NCBI GenBank assembly: GCA_964023205.1
Contig: OZ026835.1
Span: 15,210,414 to 15,274,413, forward strand
DNA length: 64,000 bases
Source of the DNA: Lutraria lutraria
Taxonomy: Eukaryota; Mollusca; Bivalvia; Venerida; Mactridae
Reading direction: 5' to 3'
The position numbers and the translations under genes were made by a program. Below the pieces are notes generated by a model. It searched no databases. It was given only the letters and a program-made list of their open reading frames with translations, and was not told where the DNA came from. Every line of letters begins with the position of its first letter. Position 1 is the first letter of the stretch. Of this stretch, positions 25,501 to 34,110 are shown one piece after another.

Positions 25501-25750
25501 TTTAATGATAAAGTTCTATAAACTCAATATTTACCTGCTCATTAGAAGCTTTGTTCACTACAGGTGTCCAGGCACTATTGTGTGTCTTCATCTTATTGGT
25601 TGAGAACTTCTGAGACTCCCTCATTTTGTCTGTTCTCATGTCCGTTATACGTCCAAGAACTTTTGAATTATCCCCAGTGATAGCTAACTTTGCGTGTTTA
25701 AATTTATGACGAGATTTCATCATCATGTCCAGCTGCGTTACAGATGTCAT
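6288..25750 (-). CDS. ECT2L: ECT2L-like F-box / DUF4347-like / RhoGEF (DH-PH) protein, complete 22-exon CDS
   Basis: Predicted Rho-family guanine nucleotide exchange factor with an F-box. Coding exons in transcription order: 25750-25535, 24942-24907, 22740-22501, 21625-21494, 21089-21005, 20629-20388, 20119-19971, 17776-17644, 16751-16636, 16178-15904, 15502-15320, 14859-14756, 14137-14057, 13533-13291, 12598-12453, 11950-11882, 11319-11095, 10680-10524, 8045-7980, 7532-7441, 7140-6968, 6415-6288. Every junction is GT-AG and all phases agree, giving 3,291 nt and 1,096 aa. The ATG at 25750 sits in CACCATGAC; the stop is TAA at 6290-6288. Approximate domains: F-box 130-164 ([20 protein letters not shown]), DUF4347-like 399-540, acidic linker 674-700, DH 745-944 (with [15 protein letters not shown]) and PH 968-1096. 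F-box plus DH-PH is the ECT2L (FBXO49) arrangement. From memory the human protein is about 900 aa, so this one is longer. The F-box suggests SCF adaptor activity and DH-PH suggests GTPase activation; neither is shown here. Confidence 0.9.
8177..10244. repeat. Minisatellite, 22 copies of a 94-bp unit, in an ECT2L intron
   Basis: The unit, beginning TGATAAACATAAGGTACTGG, recurs at exactly 94-bp steps from 8177 to 10151, giving 22 near-identical copies over 2,068 bp. Copies differ at only a few sites, such as TTACCC versus TTATCC and TACTGG versus TACTGA. The first and last copies are the most divergent, as expected for an array homogenised by unequal exchange. Each unit contains the palindrome ACAATATTGT. 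It sits in the intron between the exons ending at 10524 and starting at 8045. Confidence 0.97.
10840..11010. repeat. 'AAAGGCCAC' interspersed repeat
   Basis: Repeated short phrases such as GAATAAAGGCCACATATG, TAATGGCCACTTG and TCATGGCCACTC. Related copies lie at 310-440, 12985-13160 and 14515-14670, with fragments near 24785 and 25125. No coding content; a decayed family scattered through this gene. Confidence 0.55.
11330..11480. repeat. Interspersed AT-rich repeat with internal phrases
   Basis: Contains the repeated phrase (T)GGATATAATGAA / TGGATATAGTGAA / AGGATATAATAAAA at roughly regular spacing. Lies within an ECT2L intron; no coding content seen. Confidence 0.4.
12985..13160. repeat. 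'AAAGGCCAC' interspersed repeat
   Basis: Contains CCAAATAAAGACAACCCTG, CAACAAAGGCCACATTATG and AAATGTGGCCTTAGG, matching the family seen at 310-440 and 14515-14670. Confidence 0.55.
14515..14670. repeat. 'AAAGGCCAC' interspersed repeat
   Basis: Contains GTGAATAAAGGCCATTC, CAAATAAAGGCTACAGG and GGGTGGCCTTTGTTCAC. The two ends are partly complementary (AAAGGCCA and TGGCCTTT), as in the copy in the UPRT 3' UTR. Confidence 0.55.
14935..15080. repeat. 'GGGCCATAATTC' interspersed repeat fragment
   Basis: Phrases such as AAGGGCCATAATTC, CTTGATAGAG and CCATCAAGTTTGGAG resemble the larger repeat copies at 22807-23510, 38735-39310 and 40920-41190. Confidence 0.4.
16800..16985. repeat. Interspersed repeat, paired with 17840-18010
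   Basis: Begins TGCTCATTAAAAT and contains CTTGAAAG, GTCCCTTGGAC and ACCAGAAA. The same order of phrases recurs in the same orientation about 1 kb away, in the next intron, so these are two copies of one family. Confidence 0.55.
17270..17505 (-). repeat. Interspersed repeat, inverted relative to the copy at 58405
   Basis: Read on the minus strand it contains GCTACTATATAAGTGA, a C-rich stretch, AAATCCACATAAGG, TCTAATCTCCTAATTG, TTTTATTGCCCTTAAT and TCTGTAGACTTG. The same blocks occur in order on the plus strand at 58405-58520 (with CCCCCCCCC). Two dispersed copies of one element about 41 kb apart. Confidence 0.7.
17840..18010. repeat. Interspersed repeat, paired with 16800-16985
   Basis: Shares TGCTCATTAAAAT, GTAGGTC, TCTTGAAAGGA, CCTTGGAC and CCAGAAACC in order with 16800-16985. 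Located in an ECT2L intron. Confidence 0.55.
18922..18936 (-). other. ECT2L: Candidate 15-nt cassette microexon in ECT2L
   Basis: Between coding exons 7 and 8, the minus strand has a strong acceptor (ATATTTTTTCCTGCAG), then 15 nt (CTCAACACAGGACAG), then a good donor (GTTTGCTC). Skipping it joins AG to A and gives Arg. Including it keeps the frame and gives SSTQDR in place of that Arg. The length is a multiple of three and there is no stop, so both isoforms would be viable. Transcript evidence is not available here. Confidence 0.45.
22501..22740 (-). other. ECT2L: ECT2L exon 3: F-box domain
   Basis: This 80-codon exon carries the F-box in its second half: [18 protein letters not shown], then [17 protein letters not shown]. 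The LP, the hydrophobic helix, FLEPKSL and the closing VSWNWK are hallmark F-box positions for Skp1 binding. It follows a 36-nt exon (24907-24942) encoding [12 protein letters not shown] and precedes the exon encoding [20 protein letters not shown], a region that in F-box proteins often continues the substrate-side linker. Confidence 0.8.
22807..23510. repeat. Bivalve-type interspersed repeat with internal duplication
   Basis: Starts with AGAGGGCCAAGATGGCCC and GATCGCTCACCTGAG, wording I associate with repeats common in bivalve genomes and transcripts. It then repeats CAAGGGCCCATAACTCTTGA, GATTAGGATAGGTGAATAAA and GTGTAAACAAGCTAAA about three times at roughly 150-bp spacing. The phrase CATAACTC links it to copies at 51765-52110 and 54590-54790. 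It lies in the intron between coding exons 2 and 3. Confidence 0.65.
23944..24452. mobile_element. 509-bp MITE with 14-bp inverted ends and TTAA flanks
   Basis: TTAAAGGGGTAACT at 23944-23957 is perfectly inverted as AGTTACCCCTTTAA at 24439-24452. Both edges contain TTAA, the target-site duplication of piggyBac-type elements, leaving terminal AGGGGTAACT. Just inside the right end is a perfect 20-bp palindrome, CTCGCTGGTATACCAGCGAG (24419-24438). No open frame of note, so non-autonomous. Assignment to piggyBac rests only on the TTAA. Confidence 0.75.
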
Positions 25751-25846
25751 GGTGACAATTTATTATTTTCCAATCTCAGTATTTTATAAAAGATCTGAAT
25801 GTTTTTACTTTGATATTCTAGAGGCTGCAGCTATTCCATCGATTAC
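25751..25846 (-). other. ECT2L: ECT2L 5' UTR part of the start-codon exon
   Basis: The acceptor ATTTCATTTTGCAG ends at 25847 on the minus strand, followed by 96 nt of leader and the ATG. In-frame stops (a TAG and TAA) precede the ATG, so the chosen start is the first usable one in this frame. Confidence 0.6.
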
Positions 25847-25954
25847 CTGCAAAATGAAATATCTATTAATAATTTTTGTGAGTCAGAATCTAACATCGTG
25901 ACATGATTGATATATAAATGCAGTAATTATAAACCTGTTCAAGACTACTTTTTG

Positions 25955-26110
25955 CGAGCAGCAGTGGTGTAGGAGTAGAGCGCTGGACTCGTATCCCGGA
26001 GGTTGCAGGTTCGAATCCCATTAGAGGCGGAATTTGAGCGAACCATCACAATCCCTTTGGCGGGAGTACTGGTCAGAATCCAGGAAGCGGTCATCGAGAG
26101 TAGTTAATAT
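25955..26110 (+). mobile_element. tRNA-derived SINE or tRNA-like pseudogene
   Basis: A tRNA-like head includes TGGTGTAGGAGTAGAGCG (A-box region, 25965-25982), an anticodon-like loop GGACTCGTATCC, and a canonical B box GGTTCGAATCC at 26008-26018. No proper acceptor stem can be closed, and a non-tRNA body follows (with CTTTGGCGGGAGTACTGG). That layout is typical of a SINE with an internal Pol III promoter rather than a working tRNA gene. It lies in ECT2L intron 1. Confidence 0.65.
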
Positions 26111-27502
26111 ATCAAAGTTATAACAACTTGCTCTACAATTGATGTAAATTAAAGAAGTTTAAACTACTTGTGGAAAAACACCATCCAACATTTAAGATCC
26201 CAGTTTCAAACTTTGATTTCTGATCTAAACATGCAATGTACATGCATACCACAGATTAAATCAATACCTGAATAATGAACAATTTCTTAATCCAAAATGT
26301 TTTAACACTATACATAAACATAAAAATTGATCAGTTTCATTAAAACATGGCATGCAAAAAAAGAGAAATATGAACCTACTACATCAAAATACTCCCATTT
26401 TTCATTTAGTGCACATTATAAATACAGATTGAGATACAACAATAAATATGAGAATAAACCATACATGCTGCAGGTAACGCCATCCTTAAAAAATGTTTGT
26501 TTGCAGAAAACATACCCATAGAATTTTTAGTGGGTGGGTGCATGGGTAGCAAATTCTTTTAAGTTTTAACAATTTGTTTTTATGTTGAACCCAAAATGCA
26601 TGACAGAATGCTATTTTAAAAAAAAAACAAGAGGCAAAAAAGTTGGGTGCAGGGCTGTGGATCATTGGGTAAGTGGCGGTCTGATCCAATCCTTGATTCA
26701 ACACTAACGATCCACAAATCAAATCACAAATCTTTTGTTATCAAGTAACCTATCTAAAACTTCAATATTGCAGTCCTGGAGACAGCTAAATTTAATTTTC
26801 TTTTAGGAATAATGAAGTAAGTCAATATAAATTGTTCTATGGCTTAAATTTATATGTACTCCCTCCAATTAACGGATATATCACCATCATTTTCTGGTTT
26901 GAGCCTGTGACCCAATATCTAAAGATCCGATTGGACCTCTTGGCAAACAAAGTAGTCCATGATGACAATATATATTCAGAGAAAAGGGATTTTTAAGAAC
27001 AAAGAATACTCAGATCAGGACTCCAGATAAGAGACGTATTTGGGTAAATACACATTAGTTTTCCTGAAATACTGATACGCACTTAAAATCACGGGTACTC
27101 GTTTTACTTGAATAAAATGCATAACTGTCAAATTAAAAGTAGTACGTAGGCTTTTGTGTGTGTTTGTGTATAAGGTGAATACCCATTAAATAGAGTGGTT
27201 CCATGATTGTCATTACCCTTTAAAAATTGAAATACCCCACACAAAAATTAAGACGTAAAATACCCCTGCTAAAGAATGCAGGGGGTAAAATACCCCTTGC
27301 CCAAATATTTATCAGGAGCCCTGCTCAGATACTCGCCACAGCTCTAGTTGGGTAGGGACCTTTTCAAATTTTGGTGAGGATAGCATTGCCACAAACAAAA
27401 TATTTTTTAAGGATGGCCTAATATAATGGACGGGGTACTACAAGAACACATGTTTAAGTAACAGAACTAATAAAAATAGTATAACACTTCTTAGGTCACC
27501 AG

Positions 27503-27588
27503 CATATCGAGGGCTCAGCGCAACACCGGCGTAACTTGTTCTTATTTCAGTATGAGTTACGACACTGTTGCGTTGAACCCTCGATATG
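27503..27588. repeat. 86-bp imperfect hairpin element
   Basis: Left arm CATATCGAGGGCTCAGCGCA and right arm TGCGTTGAACCCTCGATATG are complementary with mismatches, and the arms continue inward (GTAACTTG / GAGTTAC). Looks like a foldback MITE or the remains of one; located in ECT2L intron 1. Confidence 0.65.
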
Positions 27589-27890
27589 TAAGTATGTTTG
27601 CACTTGTCTGTGATAAAATTCATTAATTATACATAGCATACTTACAGATAAACTAATAATATACCTGTCAGCAGTACAAGGTGATTAACAATATTGGTTC
27701 AGTGATAAGATTAAGTTAACAGACTGTAAATGGTTTGTATACCAAAATACATATAATTGTAGTTTGTGTGTATTTTACACTACAAAAAGTTATTTAGATA
27801 ATCAACAAAAACAATTGGGATACATAGTTAATACTTGGTACATGTGATCTTTATTAGATACAGTCAAACCTAAGTAACCTAAGTCAAGTT

Positions 27891-28381
27891 TGTAACAGGT
27901 CCCACTTTTTCGTGTTTAACTAGTGGCGCCGGTCAATTTATGTATTTGATAAAATGATAGGACTTTATTGAATAGGCTTGGAATCAAGCACAGCCGGTCA
28001 CTATATATGCGAGAGTTTTGGTGAAACAGGTTCGTCAGAACCAGTTTTGCCAAAGGTGTGGTTACCAGAAAGCTGTTAGGTGTGTTTAGTGTGTAGGACT
28101 CGCTTATTACACAGTTATATGAAGAGGCTTCGTTATTATGTGGTTGAGCACGTGTGAGAAGTGAAGATGGTATAGTAGTGTAGTATATTGTGGGAAGCTA
28201 TTTTCCTGATGCTAGCTAACTAACTTAATGTCTGACTAACTCAACTGACTGTTTGTCTGACTGATGGTGTAGCCTCCTGTATTTGAATGAATTATTTGAA
28301 GTAAACTGTTCCCAGTAATTGATTAAAAGTCGAACATCAAAGTGGAGTTTGTGGTCATTATCCCCACCTACCCCCAGTAAC
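27891..28381. mobile_element. Solo LTR of a retrotransposon (about 491 bp)
   Basis: The segment begins TGTAACAGG and ends CCCCAGTAAC. It is flanked by the 5-bp direct repeat AAGTT at 27886-27890 and 28382-28386. The ends are the short inverted pair expected of an LTR (TGTAAC...GTAACA, counting one shared base). A TATA-like CTATATATGCG lies at about 28002-28012. No primer-binding site, internal genes or second LTR are present, so it looks like a recombined solo LTR in ECT2L intron 1. A 5-bp duplication fits Gypsy-type elements. Confidence 0.6.
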
Positions 28382-28780
28382 AAGTTTACTCTTTTAGCCC
28401 AAATATATTAATAAAGCAGTCCTAATTAAACCTCTGAGTAAAGGACAAATGTGAATACAGTCTTCATGCTAACCCACTAGCCCACAGCCCGGGGCTAGTA
28501 AATTTCTTATCTGGCTAGTGAACTTTCTAAAAATTGTGTATTCGGGCTAATGGTAATTTGTCCATTTTTAATAGTCCACATATAATTCGGGCTAGTGCTT
28601 TAAAAAAATTAGTTCAAACACTGGAATATTGACTTCATGTATGTGGGTGCTTAAATTATTCAAGCAATAAATTACTCATTTTGATAACCATCAATATAAA
28701 ACAAGTTGAAATTATAAATTAATAATAATAATTAATGTTGAACATATCAGAACTTTCGGAAAGAATTAAAAATAACTACC

Positions 28781-28905
28781 GGAACCTGTTATTCAATCAA
28801 AAAAAAATTATGCTCAATAAAAATTGACATATAATTGTTTTTTCTATACGTACCGGTAGGTAATTTTTTATTGAGCATAATTTTTTTTGATTGAATAATA
28901 GGTTC
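28781..28905. repeat. Long hairpin element, 44-bp arms
   Basis: GGAACCTGTTATTCAATCAA at 28781-28800 continues into AAAAATTATGCTCAATAAAA. The reverse complement appears at 28862-28905 with very few mismatches and a spacer of about 37 bp. A foldback or MITE-like element that would form a strong stem in RNA; in ECT2L intron 1. Confidence 0.75.
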
Positions 28906-29313
28906 CTGTGAAATAACAAAATTAAGCAATTATAAAGTTTAATTGATTAATAACAAACAGAAAAATCAAAACAACAGGTTAAATGATAAAATACAAGTTC
29001 CAACACATATATATGAGTGTATTTATATAAATACACACATGTATACATGTAAGTGTAACGTTCTGTCTGCAAGTCCAATCAGATTCAATATAATAAATTC
29101 TATATTTTTATGGGATAGGTCGAAATCTATGGTTCGAGTCAAACTTTGACAGATTGATATTAGTCATTTAGTGTAGATCACCCTTACTGACAACTCATTT
29201 TTCTGTTATACCGAACATTTTTCTCACATGCATAATACAAACAGTTATTTGTTGTTGTTGTATTTTAAAATCATTGCAAATAAAAATAGACATTCCAATA
29301 TGCAAATACTAAC

Positions 29314-29336
29314 CTGCGGGTCTAACATACGTCCAC
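29314..29336 (-). other. ECT2L: Candidate 23-nt 5' UTR microexon of ECT2L
   Basis: Minus-strand TATATTGCAATAG acceptor, 23 nt, then CGCAG|GTTAGTATT donor, only 92 nt after the presumed first exon. It has no effect on the main start codon, which lies in the next exon (25846-25535, with acceptor TTTTGCAG). Could be chance. Confidence 0.3.
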
Positions 29337-29428
29337 CTATTGCAATATAGGGTAACAGTAAATATAAATAATTGTAAAAGAAACTTGCGAAGTGTGTTTA
29401 CATGATAAGCGAACAAAAAACAGATTAC

Positions 29429-29545
29429 CTGTTCCAATTAAGAGATTAGCCAAGTTGACAGGTGTCCGCCATATTGGATTGTTTTCTTTCTGCGCAAGCG
29501 TAGCGTGTCGGATCACCACTGACAACGTTCGGCGGGAAAATGAAA
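29429..29545 (-). promoter_or_regulatory. ECT2L: ECT2L promoter and probable first, non-coding exon
   Basis: A small CpG-containing island stands out from AT-rich flanks. On the minus strand it contains TTTTCCCGCC (E2F-like, 29531-29540), CGCTTGCGCA (NRF1-like, 29491-29500) and CCAATATGGCGGAC (YY1-like with CCAAT, near 29464-29477). A donor AACAG|GTAATC lies at 29429/29428. YY1-type sites with ATGGCGG often overlap start sites of TATA-less promoters. An 8-codon upstream frame (ATG at 29472, reading MADTCQLG) would lie in the leader. Link to the coding exons is by position and splice signals only. Confidence 0.5.
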
Positions 29546-29599
29546 AATCGGGAAATGTGTATTCGCCGGCTCATGAGCAACAAATCAAATAAAAAAGGT

Positions 29600-30115
29600 T
29601 TTACGGCCCTAGGGGTTTATTTTTTATTTCTTAATTCATTCCAAAAAATTGTGCATCATATGAAAGATAAATCTCTCAGCTTTCAGAAAATGTGAAAAAT
29701 ATTTTATCAATCTAATCTGAAAACATATTTTTGAACGACGTGAACTTCATCAAAATTTGCCGTTTGTTTTTGGGTCTGAATTTTACAGCCCCACGACTTG
29801 CTTCATTTTGCAACTTTTGTTATCATTATTGTATCACGTTAAAGTTAAAGCTCTCAGCTTTCAATAAATATTAACTTTTTGAAAATTGGTTCACGACAAG
29901 TGTGTTTTTGTGTACTTCAAAGTTGCACAAACTTTTAAAAATCGCATATACCTTTGGGTCCAAATTGTAACGCCCTAGGGCCTATTTGTTTCATTTCTCA
30001 AATCATTTTTATGTGTCATGTTTAAATTATAGCTCTCGGCTTTCAGAAAATGCTATTTTTTCAGAAAATTGTGTAATAATAATTATGTTTTTGCTTCGCC
30101 CAAACAATGTTTTGG
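29600..30115. repeat. Degenerate tandem repeat of roughly 180 bp
   Basis: Three weakly similar units share ACGGCCCTAGGG or AGCCCCACG or CGCCCTAGGGCC at the start, and CTCTCAGCTTTCAG or CTCTCGGCTTTCAGAAAATG in the middle. No coding content. It lies just upstream of the ECT2L promoter. Confidence 0.45.
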
Positions 30116-32455
30116 TCGAATTATTTGCTTTACGATAACCGTCCATGCAGATTTCAGATTATTTCATTTGCTGTGTTGGATTTATTGCCACGGGCTAATT
30201 GTTCTGGTTTAATTATGGTTGTGTGATTGGTTAATTGCTATTTTGGGGTTTACTTTTTAGAATATAGTTGATCTTTTTTTAAATTCTGTTAGTTTTTAAG
30301 TTACTAGTTATATAACGTATCTGATTGTAGTTTTTTTGTTAATACGGATACGGCAAAAACACCTACAGAACAGTGTTCCCAAAAACATAGAGAGAACAAT
30401 TGAAAGCCATAGATAATGATTTCTTGGTAACAGAAACAGCTTATCAAAAATGATACATAAAATATGCGTACTTAATAACGAAGAAAGCATTGTACATGCA
30501 TAAGACCACATTCATTAAAAGATCACATTTATAACACGTACATGCATGTGTTACGAATATGATCGCACATGTAGCATGAAGCGGAAATCCAGCACATGCA
30601 CAGGTAACATAATTATGTTACGACTTATGAGATCGATGCCAATTATTATTTTACTTGCGTATACTGGAATACCTATAAAAAGTAAAATGTTTTAGGTTCT
30701 TCAACAAAAGTAAATTTTGCTATTAACGAAAAACACATTCAGAAATTGTTCTTGTTGTGTCTGTCAATTCGTTATTTTAGTAGCATTTTTCATTGTATTT
30801 TGTTAATCCAGTTCAACAATGTTCAGTTTTGCCCTTATTATATCTTAATTGGATTTCTACCTTTAACTTTATTCTATTTTTATCCTTTATTGTCAATATA
30901 TCACTTCAACGTATCTGACGAATGGTGTTTTGGGTGACTTACAGACAACGACCAGTATTGCCAGACTATATAAGCTGTTCATTGATAACAAAAACTTTAG
31001 TAAACTATGACATCAAAATTTTATCATTTACAGTTCCATTCTTGAGCACTTAACGTAGAATGAATGATATACATATCACATACAAGCATGGCCACAAATA
31101 CAGTTTTAACATTCATGTAGCAAGTAATCTTAATTATTATTTCAGAGGATGATTAATACTCATCATATCAGACTTAACTTAATTAGTTATAATGTACCGG
31201 TCAATATTATGACGGGGGGGGGGGGGGGGGGGGGGCAGGTATATATACCAATATTTTCATTATTACACTCAGTTTATGTCATTATATGAACAGTTTCAGA
31301 AAATTTCTTTTGACTTAAAGTAAAACCAACAGTTCCACTAGAAAAACTTCCATATTTATCACTGCTTATCTTTTGACAGCAGCCCAAACATTTTGATACA
31401 AAAGGTGTGTGTGTTTAATGCATTATTACTGTTATTACTGTTATAATGTTTGTACCACATTTGATAGTGAGGTTAGTACAGGAACATCCTTGTCAGTGTC
31501 TAAGATTTTTTATCAGGATTTAATAAGTTACTTTCTTCGAGTATAAATACTTTTGTTTATATTCGTCTGTTAATTAAAGATATATTTGACAGTAACGGTA
31601 ATGTCGCCCCAGAGGTAGGAAAGAAAAGAAACAGGTGAATCGGGCATTTGAATCCTCAAACACTTCGTGCGGTTTCTTTATTGTGCGTAATGTAAAGCAT
31701 TAAGCATGAAATAACGTTCCGTACTTTAACTTTCATACTCGTTCAATACCTGATTAAAATTTTATTTCACAACAGTTTTATTTGATCAGCATCAAATCTT
31801 GGTAATGGTAGGTTATGGAACGCCTACGCTGGATGAAACTGCACATTTTGAACTTTTTAGTATAGAAAGAAATTCGTCATTTACATTCTGTATGTTTACT
31901 ATCATGTTAGAAACTGTTGATGCAAAACGCAGTTAAGTCATCAAAAATCATTTTGTTGTGTTGTAACATAAATCGCACTAGGCAGAGCGTTTAGTCTTCT
32001 TTGCAGTTAATCAAATACACTTTTTATGTGGTCTGACTACTATGTTCTCGATTTTTGTGCTTAACGAATTACCAATATATTAAACAAATTGTTATAACCA
32101 CTTAACGAATTGATGCTAGGATACAATGATTTTTGCACAAAACGAATTGAGCTCTGCACTGATCGAATGACAATTATGTATGCATTGCAATTTCCTTAGT
32201 GAACGTAACAAAGTTAGTTGAAATTGCACGATATAAGTCAATAGAGGTGTTCCATATTAGACAACACCAATCGATTTTAGCTAGTTTCAGCGCGTTATCG
32301 ATCTTTCAGATATATACGATAGCCGGTTCACCAAGCTGATTGTGAATCTGGATTATAATTATCGATGTTAAAATGTCTTATTTTATTAATTAGCACTTAA
32401 AAAAATCTAGAGTCTTTCTTGCAGCGCAGCAATACGTCCAACTGTTTTTTTGTGT
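30116..32455. other. Intergenic region without recognisable genes
   Basis: AT-rich sequence with scattered short open frames (up to 67 codons), none resembling a known family. It contains a 22-base G run at 31214-31235. I see no splice-site-bounded coding exon. Confidence 0.5.
31214..31235 (+). repeat. G22 homopolymer
   Basis: An uninterrupted run of 22 G follows GAC and precedes CAGG. It could form a quadruplex; length is uncertain because homopolymers are error-prone in assembly. Confidence 0.8.
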
Positions 32456-32459
32456 TGAG

Positions 32460-33165
32460 ACCGTCTGGAGAGGATGTTTTATCCGTTTGATCCTGTCCAG
32501 CTCCCTGATTAGTCTGAAGTATCGTGACCCATCTCGTATTGCTTTAAGGATTGTAGTGGTATGATGATTAACCTAAAGCAATGGGGGTGTGAGTGTCGAG
32601 AGGTACGGAGAACGGGGATAAGGTCACCTGTTATGGGAATTTCCACTAAGCGGTTGGTAATTTTGTATAGCCGACTGCCAATGCGTCTGAAGTCTAGGCG
32701 CCTCAAATGCAGGGATTTGAGCATCTCTGTAACACTGTGTGTTTGTTTATGGTCATTCTTAATCCATCGAGCTGATCTTCTTCGGTCAGATTCAATTTGA
32801 TCAATATGGGCTTGAATAAGGGGGGCCATACCTCGGATCCATACTCCAGCTGGGGTCTGACTAATGTCTGGTAAGCACTGGCCTTAAGGGCTTCGGATTT
32901 CATCTTGATGTTTCTCCGCAAGAAACCTAATGTCCGATTTGCCTTTTTTGTTGACCTGTTTATATGTTCCTCCCACGATAGGTTATTTGAGATGTCCACG
33001 CCTAGGTAACGGACCGATGTGACAGATTGGAGTAAAACTCCTTGTAAGTAATATTGTGTAGGATAAGTATTTTTCCTTTTGGGGACGTTAATTTGGCATT
33101 TGGAGGGGTTAAATTCCATATCGCACATATACGGTAAAACCTCGTCACCTTGAGGTGTCATCGGA
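32460..33165 (-). mobile_element. 5'-truncated LINE (CR1/Jockey-type) reverse-transcriptase 3' end
   Basis: Two overlapping minus-strand frames (33161-32703 and 32829-32509) together give the C-terminal thumb and connection of a non-LTR reverse transcriptase. Seen in order: DMEFNPSKCQIN, TSVRYLGVDISNNLSWEEHI, KANRTLGFLRRNIK, LVRPQLEYGSEVW, then in the other frame AHIDQIESDRRRSARWI and SLHLRRLDFRRIGSRLYKI. A single-base frameshift near 32820 separates them, so the copy is dead. Everything upstream, including the catalytic block and endonuclease, is missing, the usual result of incomplete target-primed reverse transcription. Confidence 0.85.
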
Positions 33166-33967
33166 CCAGACTAAGTGCTCGAGATAAATCCGGTGCTAGT
33201 AATAAACGGGTTTTTGTTCATAGAATGAAAACAAACTATGTACCATGTGCGTTAATGGTGGCAGAGACGTTATATATATTGTAAGTCTCTGGTGGTAGTA
33301 ATTACAGTGATAAAACGAAATGCTCACTTAAAATGTACACCATGATGTATAAAATTAAAATACATGTTCGCAGAATGTATAACATATGCATTCAATAATT
33401 AGTTATTTATCCATGAATAGTTTCGTGTTTTCATTAGTGCAATATCATGTCCGAAAATCATGTTATTGACATGCGGTGATGCGTAATAGTAGCACAACGT
33501 GAAAGTTACTTATGTTATACACGTCTGAAGCTAAAAATAGTCGTTCATTTGATTATTCTCATTGAGTTTCTGTGTGATATTTTCTTTTATTATACCTCAC
33601 GTGACTTATTTACTCTATAGTCTTATGTGACGTCAGAGGGTGACAATCCGTAATGTTACCCTCTGACATTACATTTCGGCCCGCTTGCCATAACGAAACT
33701 GCCCTCACGCGCTCACGCGATTTTACCGGGTGTCGAATTTTAATCCATCTCTGTCGTATCGAATACTATCCTTGTCTAGACACTTTAGTAGAATATACAT
33801 GTAGTTTGACATTCGGTTTTGCAGTAGACATTTTGACAGCAAAAGTAACTATGGTGTCAGAAAGAAGCTTCGTTTCAATTTCTATTATAGTTTCGTTATA
33901 TTTGTTAACATGTTTGTTGAATTTAGTGTCTTTCTTAATTGTTTTTTTTTGTTCGGTATAATAAAAT
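33166..33967. other. Intergenic region with small hairpin
   Basis: No gene recognised. GTCAGAGGGTGAC near 33632 pairs with GTTACCCTCTGAC near 33656. The block GTAATGTTACCC resembles the larger palindrome that follows, so this may be an older relative. The frame at 33653-33961 shows only hydrophobic, low-complexity sequence. Confidence 0.4.
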
Positions 33968-34110
33968 AAATATCACATCCCACATAGGGTGATAGAACGT
34001 AATGTTCACCCTTGACAAAGTAATGTCAACCTCGGCTAACGCCTCGGTCGACATTACTTGTCTCGGGTGAACATTACGTTCTATCACCCTATGTGTGATG
34101 TGATATTTAT
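33968..34110. mobile_element. 143-bp near-perfect palindromic (foldback) element
   Basis: AAATATCACATCCCACATAG at the left is matched by the reverse complement of the right end (CTATGTGTGATGTGATATTT). The arms continue inward through GGTGATAGAACGTAATGTTC and GTAATGTC to a tip around CTCGGCTAACGCCTCGG. There are few mismatches over about 70 bp per arm. The layout is like the hairpin at 46561-46685. Confidence 0.8.

Noticed and set aside
25955..26030. Functional tRNA gene (anticodon-like CGT)
   Set aside because: A and B boxes are present but no acceptor stem closes and a SINE-like body follows.
29337..29525. 62-codon minus-strand frame (VIRHATLAQKENNPIW...) as a small protein or uORF
   Set aside because: It begins with TTG rather than ATG and no in-frame ATG is visible upstream, although the frame would stay open across the two candidate leader junctions.
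32509..33161. Functional reverse transcriptase gene
   Set aside because: Frameshifted, 5'-truncated and without catalytic blocks; a dead LINE end.
33653..33961. 102-codon plus-strand frame
   Set aside because: Low-complexity hydrophobic C-terminus, overlaps a hairpin-repeat remnant, no family resemblance or splice context.
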